A DNA stretch of 64,000 nucleotides, from NCBI GenBank assembly GCA_016718275.1, contig JADKEA010000020.1:124001-188000 (forward strand), written 5' to 3'. Made by a program: the position numbers and the translations under genes. Shown piece by piece: positions 6,677 to 14,322 of the stretch; the stretch's first letter is position 1, and the number at the start of each line of letters is the position of its first letter. The notes beneath the pieces were generated by a model, which saw nothing but the letters and a program-made list of their open reading frames with translations, was not told the origin of the DNA and searched no databases. This DNA is from Candidatus Villigracilis affinis. Its GTDB lineage: Bacteria > Chloroflexota > Anaerolineae > Anaerolineales > Villigracilaceae.

Positions 6677-9199
6677 TTACACCAACTTGGGCTGCATTTC
6701 TTCCTTTTCACCGTTTTCCACGATCTGTGCGCCTGCTTTCTTTAGGTCTTCCGCAGAGATGCGTGCCACAGAGGCAACATTATCGCCTTCCTGTGGTTTG
6801 ATGAGGTGAACACCCTTCGTGGCGCGGCCTGACTGTTTGACTTCCTTTACCTTCAAGCGCAAGGTCACACCGTTGGAGGTCATAATGGTCAAATCATCTG
6901 CCTTTTGCACGACGCGCGCCGCGGCGATCTTGCCGATTTCCTTCAAGGCTTTGGGGTCAATGGTAAAGTTGCCGCTCGTTGCGCGTCCCTTGGCGGTGTA
7001 ATCGGTGAGCGGGGTTTGTTTGCCATAGCCTTTGGTGGTGATGACCAGCAAAGCGCCGTCTTTTTCGACCACGTCCATACTTGTGACCGCATCATCTTTC
7101 TTGAGCTTGATTCCCTGCACGCCTGCGGCCTGACGTCCCATTGAGCGTACTTTGGTCTCGCTAAAGCGCAGGGCCTGTCCATTTTCGGTGACAATGATGA
7201 TCTCATCCTTGCCCGAAGTCAATCGAGCCCAGCCCAATTGGTCACCCTCTTCCAACGACATGGCGATCAAGCCAGAGGGTCGGACCGATGCGAACTCTTC
7301 CATTGAAACGCGCTTGATCTTGCCGCGTCCCGTCATCAACATGCAGAAACTATCGGAGGAAAAAGCTCCCACCGCCATGGCTGCCGTCACTTTTTCGTTC
7401 GGGTCAAGCGACAGGACATTGACCAATGGAATCCCTTTCGTTGCACGGTCTGAATCTGGGATTTGATACACTTTCTCGGAATACACCTTGCCTTTATCCG
7501 AGAAGAATAACATCGTGTTCAATGTGCGCGCAGGGATGAGCATCACCACTTCATCTTCATCTTTGGTGGTGTGCCCCATCACGCCGCGCCCGCCGCGACT
7601 CTGTGATTTGAATGCGTTGGCCGCCACGCGTTTGATATATCCGCGTTCGGTGAGGCTGATCAGTACCGATTCATCGGCGACTAGATCCTCATCGTGAATA
7701 TTCTCTTGAGCCTCGGCAGCGATGCGTGTGCGGCGGTCATCGCCGTAGGTCACTGCCAGTTCGGTTAAGTCAGATTTGATGAGCGCCAGGATCTTCTTGG
7801 GGTGGGCGAGCAGGTCTTCAAGGTAATCGATCGTCGCGCGGATCTGTTTGTGTTCTTCTTCGATCTTCCATCTTTCGAGGGCGGCCAGCCTGCGCAATTG
7901 CATGTCCAAAATAGCCTGGGCTTGCAGCTCGCTAAGTTTGAAACGTTTTATCAAATTTGACTTGGCTGTATCCACATCCTCGGCTTCGCGAATGACTTTG
8001 ATGATGGCATCGATGTTGTTGAGCGCGATCAGGTAGCCATCGAGAATGTGCATACGCGCCTGAGCTTTTGCAAGCTCAAACTTGGAGCGGCGCGTGATGA
8101 CCGTCTGCCGATGTTCGATAAAGATCTGCAGCAGACGCTTGAGCGGCAGCGTGCGCGGTTCCCCTTCAACAAGGGCCAGCATTTGCACACCGAATGTGGA
8201 TTGCAAAGCCGTATATTTATAAAGTTGGTTGAGCACTTTTTTGGGCTGTGCACCGCGCTTTAGCTCAATGACAATGCTCATGCCGCGTTGGTCAGATTCA
8301 TCCCGCAGGTCCGAGATTTGATCGATCTTGTCGTCACGCACCAGTTCGGCGATGCGTTCGATCAAGGTGGATTTATTGACCTGATACGGAATCTCTGTAA
8401 TGTTGATCTGATAACGTCCGCCTTTGGATTCTTCGATGTGGGCAATGCCGCGCATCACGATTCGACCTCGGCCTGTTCCGTACGCCGAGAGAATCCCGTC
8501 CACCCCGACGATCATGCCGCCAGTGGGGAAGTCGGGTCCCTGCACGAACTTCATCAGGTCATTGACCGTGACGTCTTCCACGTCATCGTAATGGTCGATC
8601 AAATAATTGATCGCGCCGACCAGTTCGCGTAGATTTTGCGGTGGGATATTGGTCGCCATACCCACGGCAATACCTGACGAGCCGTTCAATAACAGGTTTG
8701 GCAAACGCGCAGGCAGGACAAGCGGCTCTTCGAGTGAGTCATCGAAGTTTGGGCCGAAATCGACCGTGTCTTTTTCGAGGTCGGCGAGGAGTTCCTCGGC
8801 CATTTTTTGCAGACGGGCTTCGGTGTAACGCATGGCTGCGGGCGAGTCGCCGTCCACGGAGCCGAAGTTACCCTGACCATCCACCAGCAAATAACGCATG
8901 GAAAAATCCTGCGCCATGCGAGCCATGGACTCGTAAACCGCCGAATCGCCATGCGGATGGTATTTGCCCAGCACTTCACCGACGATACGGGCCGATTTCT
9001 TGTATGATGTGTTCGAACGGGTTCCCAGCTCGTGCATGGCGTATAAAATGCGCCTGTGGACTGGTTTGAGCCCGTCACGGGCATCCGGCAGGGCACGCGC
9101 CACAATTACACTCATGGCATAATCGATGTACGCTGACCGCATCTGGGTGTCAATATCGATGGATTCGATGTTACCTGTGTTCAAGTTTTCTTCAGCCAT
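6677..9199 (-). CDS. gyrA: DNA gyrase subunit A
   Basis: 840 residues. This is the breakage-reunion subunit of the type II topoisomerase that puts negative supercoils into DNA. The N-terminal winged-helix/tower domain has the catalytic tyrosine in AAMRYTEARL (near 126). The quinolone-region helix reads HPHGDSAVYES: the Ser at Escherichia coli position 83 is present and position 87 is Glu rather than Asp. A long helix pair with a DEEVV-like linker leads to the six-blade beta-pinwheel, which has a GyrA box QSRGGRG, so this is GyrA and not ParC. gyrB is not in the window. The ATG at 9199 gives the usual MAEENL...IDIDTQMRSAYIDYAMSVI start. A hairpin with a T-tract lies in its leader (9245-9275). 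Confidence 0.98.
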   Translation of the reverse strand: MAEENLNTGNIESIDIDTQMRSAYIDYAMSVIVARALPDARDGLKPVHRRILYAMHELGTRSNTSYKKSARIVGEVLGKYHPHGDSAVYESMARMAQDFSMRYLLVDGQGNFGSVDGDSPAAMRYTEARLQKMAEELLADLEKDTVDFGPNFDDSLEEPLVLPARLPNLLLNGSSGIAVGMATNIPPQNLRELVGAINYLIDHYDDVEDVTVNDLMKFVQGPDFPTGGMIVGVDGILSAYGTGRGRIVMRGIAHIEESKGGRYQINITEIPYQVNKSTLIERIAELVRDDKIDQISDLRDESDQRGMSIVIELKRGAQPKKVLNQLYKYTALQSTFGVQMLALVEGEPRTLPLKRLLQIFIEHRQTVITRRSKFELAKAQARMHILDGYLIALNNIDAIIKVIREAEDVDTAKSNLIKRFKLSELQAQAILDMQLRRLAALERWKIEEEHKQIRATIDYLEDLLAHPKKILALIKSDLTELAVTYGDDRRTRIAAEAQENIHDEDLVADESVLISLTERGYIKRVAANAFKSQSRGGRGVMGHTTKDEDEVVMLIPARTLNTMLFFSDKGKVYSEKVYQIPDSDRATKGIPLVNVLSLDPNEKVTAAMAVGAFSSDSFCMLMTGRGKIKRVSMEEFASVRPSGLIAMSLEEGDQLGWARLTSGKDEIIIVTENGQALRFSETKVRSMGRQAAGVQGIKLKKDDAVTSMDVVEKDGALLVITTKGYGKQTPLTDYTAKGRATSGNFTIDPKALKEIGKIAAARVVQKADDLTIMTSNGVTLRLKVKEVKQSGRATKGVHLIKPQEGDNVASVARISAEDLKKAGAQIVENGEKEEMQPKLV

Positions 9200-9244
9200 A
9201 AAATATCCTTAAAGTGGGGAAAATTTCATCAAATTGGCACAAAA

Positions 9245-9315
9245 AGACACGAAGATGGGGGAAAACTTCGTGTCTGCATTAGATGAAGGAAGCTCTTTTC
9301 AATAGGGCAATTATA
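9245..9315 (-). promoter_or_regulatory. gyrA -10 box and leader terminator hairpin
   Basis: Read on the minus strand, TATAAT (9315-9310) predicts a start near 9303. About 30 nt later comes a perfect 10-bp hairpin, AGACACGAAG/CTTCGTGTCT (9275-9266 with 9254-9245), followed by TTTTT, then 41 nt to the gyrA ATG. This is a promoter-terminator-gene order, suggesting attenuation. The hairpin also resembles the CACAAAG/CTTTGTG repeat family seen at 11220 and 56837. Confidence 0.5.
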
Positions 9316-9351
9316 CCACCCCGGTCCGTTTTTTTATGGGCGGGTTCGAAC

Positions 9352-9381
9352 AAAAAAGACCCGCAATTGCGGGTCTTTTTT
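9352..9381. terminator. Perfect 15-bp palindromic terminator of tRNA-Leu
   Basis: AAAAAAGACCCGCAA (9352-9366) and TTGCGGGTCTTTTTT (9367-9381) form a perfect palindrome with T6 at both ends. It lies 3 nt downstream of the tRNA on the minus strand and separates it from gyrA. Confidence 0.9.
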
Positions 9382-9384
9382 GTG

Positions 9385-9468
<84 letters not shown>

Positions 9469-9674
9469 TTGCTGTGCGGGTTGTATTTTATCTCAAATAA
9501 TTGGAATGTCAATAAAAACGGGACGCGATCGGGAACAAAACTGTTCGGTCATCCGTTTACTTTACATCCCTAACAAAAATGTTTTAAGTCCGGTGCACTT
9601 AACAGTACTGTTGGGGGGGTCTCTTTTTGCGATTTAAAACGTTATATAGTTAAACAAGAGAAAGGAGTTGCATT

Positions 9675-9791
9675 ATGTTCGTAGTCGCAGCAGTGGTTGC
9701 CCTTCTGTTGCTCGCCCTGGCTGGTTCTGAGCTTTTCGTGGCCCAGTACAACTCGGATGAACTTAGCAATATGGGAGTTCAAGAGCAATGA
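9675..9791 (+). CDS. 38-residue hydrophobic small protein, unknown
   Basis: The ATG at 9675 follows AAAGGAG (9661-9667) at a normal distance and opens 38 codons. An N-terminal hydrophobic helix (about residues 2-17, FVVAAVVALLLLALAG) is followed by a polar tail ending MGVQEQ. A strong terminator (9814-9849) lies just downstream and an AT-rich, -10-like stretch (TATAGT, 9645-9650) upstream, so this looks like a complete transcription unit. The gap 9469-9660 otherwise shows nothing I can name. No family recognised. Confidence 0.55.
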   Translation: MFVVAAVVALLLLALAGSELFVAQYNSDELSNMGVQEQ

Positions 9792-9813
9792 TGGATGACC
9801 ATCCCATCCCCTA

Positions 9814-9849
9814 GCCCGACGCATGTTGAAAGACGCGTCGGGCTTTTTT
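9814..9849 (+). terminator. Intrinsic terminator
   Basis: The stem GCCCGACGC (9814-9822)/GCGTCGGGC (9835-9843) is followed by TTTTTT. It ends the small-protein unit and lies tail-to-tail with groES. Confidence 0.9.
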
Positions 9850-9854
9850 GTTGC

Positions 9855-10127
9855 TTAGTTCAGACGGGCGAGCACATCACTGGCTTCGAGCAGAAGGTAA
9901 TCCACTCCATCGTATTTGAATTCGGTGCCACTGTATTTGGCAAACAGGATTTTATCCTTCGGTTTGAGCTTGATGCCCTCATCGTCGCCGATTGCGACAA
10001 TTTGTCCTGTTTGAGGTTTTTCTTTCGCAGTTTCAGGCAACAGCAAGCCCGAAGCGGTTTTACTTTCCTGCTCCAAAGGTTGGACGAGAACGCGAGTCCC
10101 CAAGGGTTGAATGTTGATCTTTGCCAT
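9855..10127 (-). CDS. groES: Co-chaperonin GroES
   Basis: 90 residues, the usual size of the heptameric lid of the GroEL chamber. It starts MAKINIQPLGTRVLVQPLEQ and shows the mobile loop (SKTASGLLLPETAKEKPQTG), the VVAIG-like strand and LFAKYSGTEFKYDGVDYLLL. The ATG at 10127 is 1 nt from the stop of the glutaredoxin gene; the longer open frame upstream is only overlap with that gene. groEL is not adjacent, which is unusual because groES and groEL normally form one operon. The pairing with a redox protein suggests co-expression under stress. Confidence 0.95.
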   Translation of the reverse strand: MAKINIQPLGTRVLVQPLEQESKTASGLLLPETAKEKPQTGQIVAIGDDEGIKLKPKDKILFAKYSGTEFKYDGVDYLLLEASDVLARLN

Positions 10128-10128
10128 G

Positions 10129-10383
10129 TTATTTGATTCCCAGCAGTGAATTGATCTGCGGGCGGTTGAATCCGACCACGACCTTTCCGCCAATGTCGAT
10201 TACGGGCACGCCCATCTGGCCGGAGCGGCGCACCATGTCGCGTGCGGCAGCCTGGTCACGACTTACATCTATGTCGGTGAATTTGACGCCTTTTTCGCGA
10301 AAATAGCTTTTTGCCATATTACAAAATGAACAGGTGGGGGTGCTGAATACGACCACCTTCGGTTGATTTTTTTGATCTGTCAT
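10129..10383 (-). CDS. Glutaredoxin-like (NrdH/YruB type) protein
   Basis: 84 residues with a compact thioredoxin fold. The redox motif C-S-F-C lies at residues 18-21 (VVFSTPTCSFCNMAK), cis-proline in GVPVIDIGG, and the C-terminal glycine-rich segment is VVVGFNRPQI. Family members reduce disulfides, either on ribonucleotide reductase (NrdH) or on small stress targets; which applies here cannot be told. It is translated just ahead of groES in the same operon. Confidence 0.88.
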   Translation of the reverse strand: MTDQKNQPKVVVFSTPTCSFCNMAKSYFREKGVKFTDIDVSRDQAAARDMVRRSGQMGVPVIDIGGKVVVGFNRPQINSLLGIK

Positions 10384-10485
10384 CTCGATACCTCCAAAAA
10401 TTTGATTTAACCATTGGATGCGTGCGTGTGAGAAATGTTGCAGATGAAAACATTAATGTTACGTATGAAATCTTCACTTATTTGT

Positions 10486-10527
10486 GCCCCCTACCGAGCG
10501 GTAGGGGGCAGTGGTTTGGGATATAAT
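10486..10527 (+). promoter_or_regulatory. G/C-rich hairpin and consensus -10 box
   Basis: A 10-bp stem CCCCCTACCG/CGGTAGGGGG (about 10487-10508) is followed 13 bp later by TATAAT (10522-10527) preceded by TTTGGGA. It predicts a transcript starting near 10534, about 50 nt before the small gene at 10584. The rest of 10384-10583 is AT-rich with nothing else recognised. Confidence 0.45.
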
Positions 10528-10583
10528 ACACAAGTTGCGCGCCGTCTACGGATAAACAAAAGGATTTGCAAGGAAGACATCAT

Positions 10584-10874
10584 ATGGAAGTTACAGCCAT
10601 TTATACAAAGATCGACAAGATCATTCAGGTGAATCTCGGGCAGATCGTATTGGAGAGTCCGAGTGGATTTCCACGCGGCGAATCCAACCTGTATCTGGTT
10701 GGCCCAAGGGGGGATGTCCTTTGGAAAGCTGAAAAACCTGACATGAGCACTCTCTATTCGAAGGTCAAGCTCAATGAGGATGGGGAGACTTTTTCGGCCT
10801 ATACAGTCAACGGCCATGCCTGTGACCTTGAGTTGAAAACAGGGAAACTGGTCACGTTCACCAGCATTCAATAA
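10584..10874 (+). CDS. Hypothetical protein, small soluble
   Basis: 96 residues from the ATG at 10584, which follows AAGGAAG. It is a predicted all-beta protein with alternating strands (MEVTAIYTKIDKIIQVNLGQ; ESNLYLVGPRGDVLWKAE; ETFSAYTVNGHACDLELKTG). There is no signal peptide or membrane segment. The preceding -10 box supports expression. I do not recognise a family. Confidence 0.7.
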   Translation: MEVTAIYTKIDKIIQVNLGQIVLESPSGFPRGESNLYLVGPRGDVLWKAEKPDMSTLYSKVKLNEDGETFSAYTVNGHACDLELKTGKLVTFTSIQ

Positions 10875-10931
10875 TAAAAATTCACTTGGGACGCAAAGAA
10901 AACCTCGTGAGCTTCGCGATTCAAAACTAAA

Positions 10932-11210
10932 ATGACCAAACCTCCCTTCGGATTTGTACTTGCCTTTCTGTTCTTCAGTCTGCTGTTCCTTTCGAACACT
11001 TACAAGTTGTGGTTCAAGACAGACACCTATTATCAGGACATTTATAATAGCCTGACCAACGAGAAAACCCCTTATCCATTCAGGGATTTCTTTTTGAAGC
11101 GGCTGCAAAACCGCAAACGCTGGGAACTGGAGCAGAAGTTATTCAGCCTGCTGGGCATTGTCGCTGTTGTTGGTGTGGATGTGTTGGTGGTGATGGCGTA
11201 TTTAGGATAA
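10932..11210 (+). CDS. Hypothetical protein with two membrane segments
   Basis: 92 residues. The first membrane helix is about residues 6-22 (FGFVLAFLFFSLLFLSN). A charged middle (KRLQNRKRWELEQK) follows, then a second helix at about 72-90 (LLGIVAVVGVDVLVVMAYLG). No ribosome site is clear. It is followed by the hairpin repeat at 11220. No family recognised. Confidence 0.65.
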   Translation: MTKPPFGFVLAFLFFSLLFLSNTYKLWFKTDTYYQDIYNSLTNEKTPYPFRDFFLKRLQNRKRWELEQKLFSLLGIVAVVGVDVLVVMAYLG

Positions 11211-11219
11211 AAAATCAAA

Positions 11220-11288
11220 CCACAAAGTGTCACAACGGAACACAAAGGGAAAGATTAAACCTTCGTGACCCATTGTGACCCTTCGTGG
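11220..11288. repeat. Long imperfect hairpin, CCACAAAG/CTTCGTGG family
   Basis: The left arm at 11220-11248 is CCACAAAGTGTCACAACGG-like and the right arm at 11260-11288 is its reverse complement over most of 29 positions, ending CCCTTCGTGG. Relatives are at 56837-56905 and, shorter, at 9245-9275. It lies in the gap before etfB. Confidence 0.65.
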
Positions 11289-11319
11289 TAAAAAAAAGAA
11301 TCTCAACAAGGAGTACAAC

Positions 11320-12087
11320 TTGAAAATCATCGCATGTATCAAGCAAGTACCCGACTCGGAGGCGAAAGTCAAAGCCGAGGGTGGGCAGGTCTCATGGGGG
11401 GACGCGCCGCTGGTCATCAACCCGTTCGACGAGTACGCGGTCGAAGGCGCGCTTCAGCAAAAGGAAGCCTCTGGCGGAACCGTTACTGCCTTGTGCATCG
11501 GACCAGAGTCTGCGAAGGAAGCACTCAAGCACGCGCTCGCCATGGGCGCAGATGAAGCCATCCTCGTCTCTGACCCTGCGCTCAATGACCTTGATACCGT
11601 CGGCGCAGCGAAAGTCCTCGCGGCGGCGATCAAGAAGATCGGCGCAGACATGGTCATCTTTGGACGCCAAACTCTCGACAATGGCGCGGGATTGACACCC
11701 GCCCAAACAGCGAGAGTCCTCGGGTGGCCAATGCTTGGGTTGGCAGGCCAGATCAAAGTCGACGGTGGAAGCGTTCAAGTCGAACGAGTCCTCGAAGAAG
11801 GCAGACAATCCATGAAAGCGAATCTGCCCGCCGTACTCAGCGTTGTGCAGAGCATTGGCGAGCCGCGTTACCCATCGTTCATGGGCATTCGCAAAGCGTC
11901 GAAGGCAACCATCCCCGTATGGTCGTTGGGCGATGTCGGCGCAACTGCGCCCGCGCCCATCGTAACCCGCGCTGAGTTGATGAACCCGCCCGCCCAGGAA
12001 GCCATCACTGAAATGATCACAGGCGAAACCCCCGCCGAGATCGCCGAAAAGCTCGCCGATAAAATCCTTGCGGAGAAAGTGCTATGA
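11320..12087 (+). CDS. etfB: Electron transfer flavoprotein beta subunit
   Basis: 255 residues from a TTG start at 11320, chosen because AAGGAG (11308-11313) lies 6 nt upstream and the protein then begins MKIIACIKQVPDSEAKV as family members do. The sequence shows NPFDEYAVEGALQ, the adenine-nucleotide site region (GADEAILVSD, DLDTVGAAKVLAAAIKK), and the signature VERVLEEGRQSMKANLPAVLSV, which ends in the recognition loop. With EtfA it carries electrons from acyl-CoA or other dehydrogenases. The stop overlaps the etfA ATG by 4 nt (ATGA). No dehydrogenase gene is adjacent. Confidence 0.95.
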   Translation: MKIIACIKQVPDSEAKVKAEGGQVSWGDAPLVINPFDEYAVEGALQQKEASGGTVTALCIGPESAKEALKHALAMGADEAILVSDPALNDLDTVGAAKVLAAAIKKIGADMVIFGRQTLDNGAGLTPAQTARVLGWPMLGLAGQIKVDGGSVQVERVLEEGRQSMKANLPAVLSVVQSIGEPRYPSFMGIRKASKATIPVWSLGDVGATAPAPIVTRAELMNPPAQEAITEMITGETPAEIAEKLADKILAEKVL

Positions 12088-13097
12088 AAACTTTTGTGTA
12101 TATCGATCATTTCAAAGGTGACGTGCAGCCCGCATCCTGGGAGGCGCTTGGCCTTGCAAAAAGTTTCGGCACAGCCATTGCATTGGTTTTCGGCACAGGC
12201 GCAGACGATGTAGCGAAAGCCGCGTTGGAATATGGCGCAGATGAAGTTCTGCTTGCGGATGATTCTGCGCTGACAGATTATCGCGCTGAGACGTACGCCT
12301 CCACCCTCTCCGCTCTCGCTTCTTCTCATAGCCCGAACCTGATCCTGCTTCCGACGACCGCTCGAACCCGTGAAATGGCGGCGATGGCAGCCATTGACTT
12401 GAACACTGGTGTCCTCACCGATGTTTCAGGTTTGGAAGCAAACGGCGATTCGTTCATTGCGACTCGTCCCATTTACGAAGGCAAGTTGATCGAAAAGACT
12501 GTTTGCTCTGGCAAGCCCGTGATGGCAACCATTCGCGGACGTGCCTTCCCGAAGCCGAATCGCGAAGAAGGCAAGGGCGGCACCATCACGAAAGTCGCCG
12601 CCGCTGGTGAAGCGATCTCTAGTGTGGAAGGTTACTCTGCTGCTGAAAGCGCTGTCAATTTGGGTGATGCGGGTGTTATCGTTTCTGGCGGACGCGGTGT
12701 CTCCAACAACCCATCCCTCACCCCGCCCGCAGGCATGGACGAGAAGCAAGCCGAAGTCTGGCGCGCCCAACAGGGTTTTGCGCTCATCACTGACCTTGCC
12801 ACATTATTAGGCGGTGCTGTCGGTGCAAGCCGCGCTGCCGTGGACGGCGGTTACATCACCTATGCCCATCAAGTGGGGCAAACGGGCAAAGTTGTTTCAC
12901 CTGATCTGTACATTGCATGCGGTGTCTCTGGTGCGATCCAGCACATCGTTGGTATGCGAAATGCAAAAGTCATCGTGGCGATCAACAAAGACCCCGATGC
13001 ACCCATCTTCAAAGTTGCTCGCTATGGCGTGGTAGGGGACCTGTTCCAGGTTGTTCCTGCGCTAACAGAAGCGATGAAGAAGAAACTGGGCAAGTAA
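12084..13097 (+). CDS. etfA: Electron transfer flavoprotein alpha subunit
   Basis: 337 residues. The N-terminal domain I resembles EtfB. The C-terminal FAD domain shows GRGV (about 195), LLGGAVGASRAAVDGGYI, HQVGQTGKVVSPDLYIACGVSGAIQH and NKDPDAPIFKVARYGVVGDL, the standard ETF-alpha signature that holds FAD. It forms the heterodimer with EtfB by overlap-coupled translation. I see no FixX or FixC partner and no extra residues that would mark a bifurcating ETF, but sequence alone does not settle this. Confidence 0.96.
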   Translation: MKTFVYIDHFKGDVQPASWEALGLAKSFGTAIALVFGTGADDVAKAALEYGADEVLLADDSALTDYRAETYASTLSALASSHSPNLILLPTTARTREMAAMAAIDLNTGVLTDVSGLEANGDSFIATRPIYEGKLIEKTVCSGKPVMATIRGRAFPKPNREEGKGGTITKVAAAGEAISSVEGYSAAESAVNLGDAGVIVSGGRGVSNNPSLTPPAGMDEKQAEVWRAQQGFALITDLATLLGGAVGASRAAVDGGYITYAHQVGQTGKVVSPDLYIACGVSGAIQHIVGMRNAKVIVAINKDPDAPIFKVARYGVVGDLFQVVPALTEAMKKKLGK

Positions 13098-13112
13098 GCA
13101 AAAATTCAAGAA

Positions 13113-13153
13113 ATGAACAAGACCTTCGAGAAAAACTCGGAGGTCTTGTTCAT
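13113..13153 (+). terminator. Hairpin after etfBA
   Basis: ATGAACAAGACCT (13113-13125) pairs with AGGTCTTGTTCAT (13141-13153), and CGAG/CTCG extends the stem. It is followed by an A-rich rather than T-rich stretch, so it may slow or protect the transcript rather than terminate it alone. Confidence 0.55.
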
Positions 13154-13195
13154 AAAAAATATTCGATTGCGTGCTCGAAATTCAGGCTGAGTTTC

Positions 13196-13224
13196 TTGAC
13201 ACGGGTTATTCTCTCAGATAAAAT
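13196..13224 (+). promoter_or_regulatory. Consensus sigma70 promoter of the RIO-kinase leader
   Basis: TTGACA (13196-13201), an exact 17-bp spacer and TAAAAT (13219-13224). Predicted start near 13231, giving a leader of about 238 nt before the kinase ATG. Confidence 0.85.
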
Positions 13225-13267
13225 ACGAGCATCGTTATCCAAAATCAAAAAAGGAGGCACGAAAAAT

Positions 13268-13330
13268 ATGGCTACCACCCACTCACCTAAAAATTATGTT
13301 TTGAGCGCGCCTCCCGCAAGTGGATTTTAG
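13268..13330 (+). CDS. 20-residue leader peptide upstream of the RIO kinase
   Basis: The ATG at 13268 lies 10 nt after AAGGAGG (13251-13257), the strongest ribosome site in the region, and encodes MATTHSPKNYVLSAPPASGF then TAG. It begins about 37 nt into the predicted transcript and stops 31 nt before a terminator hairpin. The Ala-Pro-Pro near the end could slow ribosomes. The layout is that of a regulatory leader peptide and not of a structural protein. Confidence 0.6.
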   Translation: MATTHSPKNYVLSAPPASGF

Positions 13331-13361
13331 CAACGATTCTTTTCGTTCACTTCGATCCTTC

Positions 13362-13447
13362 AACCGCAGGCGTGACTCACCCTGCGGTTTTTGATTCTGT
13401 CATCATTGCAGGGCGCGTAACCCTGCGATTTTATTTCCCGCAGGAGG
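13362..13447 (+). promoter_or_regulatory. Attenuator with five mutually complementary segments before the RIO kinase
   Basis: Segments: 1 = CCGCAGG (13364-13370), 2 = CCCTGCGG (13380-13387), 3 = GCAGGG (13408-13413), 4 = CCCTGCG (13421-13427), 5 = CGCAGG (13439-13444), which is part of CGCAGGAGG. Pairing 1:2 makes a terminator (loop 10 nt, then T5 at 13388-13392), and 3:4 a second hairpin followed by GATTTTATTT. The alternative 2:3 removes terminator 1, and 4:5 would mask the AGGAGG. All pairings are exact over at least 6 bp. Confidence 0.6.
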
Positions 13448-13468
13448 TTTGTACAGGAAAATAAAAAA

Positions 13469-14311
13469 ATGAAAATTGTTTTAAACGAGTTGGATGTAGA
13501 AGACCTGGAAGTACAAAATTTCATAAAATTCAAAAGTAAAAAACACAAGCTGACAGGCAAACAGTCAGTGACTCAGCTCGTTTCCCGGGCTGAAAATTCA
13601 GATCCCAATTCAAAATTTGCAAACCCTGATCTGAATGCTCTCTCAAAAATGGGTTTTCTGGATGAGTTGATCTCCGGCATCAAAACGGGAAAAGAGGCTT
13701 CGGTTTTTCTTGGTAGAAATTCAGAGGGACTTGTGGCGGTAAAAATGTATACCGATCTGCGCGTGCGGTCATTCAAGCGGGATGCATCGTATAGGGAAGG
13801 CAGGTTTATCGGCGATGCAAGGATAGAGAAGGCGATCAAACAGGGGAGTGAGGCGGGTCTCGATGCGCATCAGATTCTCTGGGTGCAGGAGGAATTCAGG
13901 CAGATGAAACAACTCCATGAACATGGTGTCAACGTGCCCAAAGCCATTGCAGTCAACGGGATTTCGATCATTATGGAATTTATCGGGGATGAAAACGGAA
14001 ATCCCGCTTCGCGCATCTCTGACCTAAAAATGGAGCAGGATGAAGCGGAAGAAGCCTTCAGACAATCCGTTCAGAATCTGAAGCGGATTGTACAATCAGG
14101 CAGAGTCCACGGCGATTATTCCACGTTTAATATTCTGTGGCACAATGGCGAGGCGGTTGTCATTGATTTCCCGCAAGTGATCGAATTCAAGAACAACCCC
14201 AATGCAAATACTTTTCTGGAAAGGGATGTTCGCTCTTTGTGCAAATCCTTTATGAAACAGGGTGTTAATGCCAGTGAAGCAAAAGTGTTAAGAGAAGTTC
14301 AAACAGGTTAA
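13469..14311 (+). CDS. RIO-family atypical protein kinase / ATPase
   Basis: 280 residues. The ATP-binding region is SGIKTGKEASVFLGRNSEG (about 68-86) with catalytic lysine in LVAVKMYTD. The catalytic loop is VHGDYSTFNILWH (about 213-225; Asp and Asn as in VHADLSEYN of RIO1) and the metal-binding Asp is in VVIDFPQVIE (about 230). The activation and substrate loops of ordinary kinases are missing, as in RIO proteins. In archaea and eukaryotes RIO1/RIO2 act in late small-subunit ribosome assembly; the role of bacterial members is unknown. ATG 13469 has AGGA 10 nt upstream, while the stronger AGGAGG is 21 nt away. It heads an operon with the M24 peptidase (11-bp gap) and a hydrolase. Confidence 0.9.
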   Translation: MKIVLNELDVEDLEVQNFIKFKSKKHKLTGKQSVTQLVSRAENSDPNSKFANPDLNALSKMGFLDELISGIKTGKEASVFLGRNSEGLVAVKMYTDLRVRSFKRDASYREGRFIGDARIEKAIKQGSEAGLDAHQILWVQEEFRQMKQLHEHGVNVPKAIAVNGISIIMEFIGDENGNPASRISDLKMEQDEAEEAFRQSVQNLKRIVQSGRVHGDYSTFNILWHNGEAVVIDFPQVIEFKNNPNANTFLERDVRSLCKSFMKQGVNASEAKVLREVQTG

Positions 14312-14322
14312 AGGAGAAAAAA

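Noticed and set aside
9005..9020. Glu at GyrA position equivalent to Escherichia coli 87 as quinolone resistance
   Set aside because: Asp/Glu varies naturally across phyla; the Ser at position 83 is normal, and no resistance can be claimed.
6819..9069. Several long open frames on the strand opposite gyrA
   Set aside because: They are frame shadows of a well-conserved gene, with no ribosome sites or family-like sequence.
10486..10511. CCCCCTACCG/CGGTAGGGGG hairpin as a terminator
   Set aside because: It has no T-tract on either strand and stands just before a consensus -10 box, so it is listed only as part of an upstream region.
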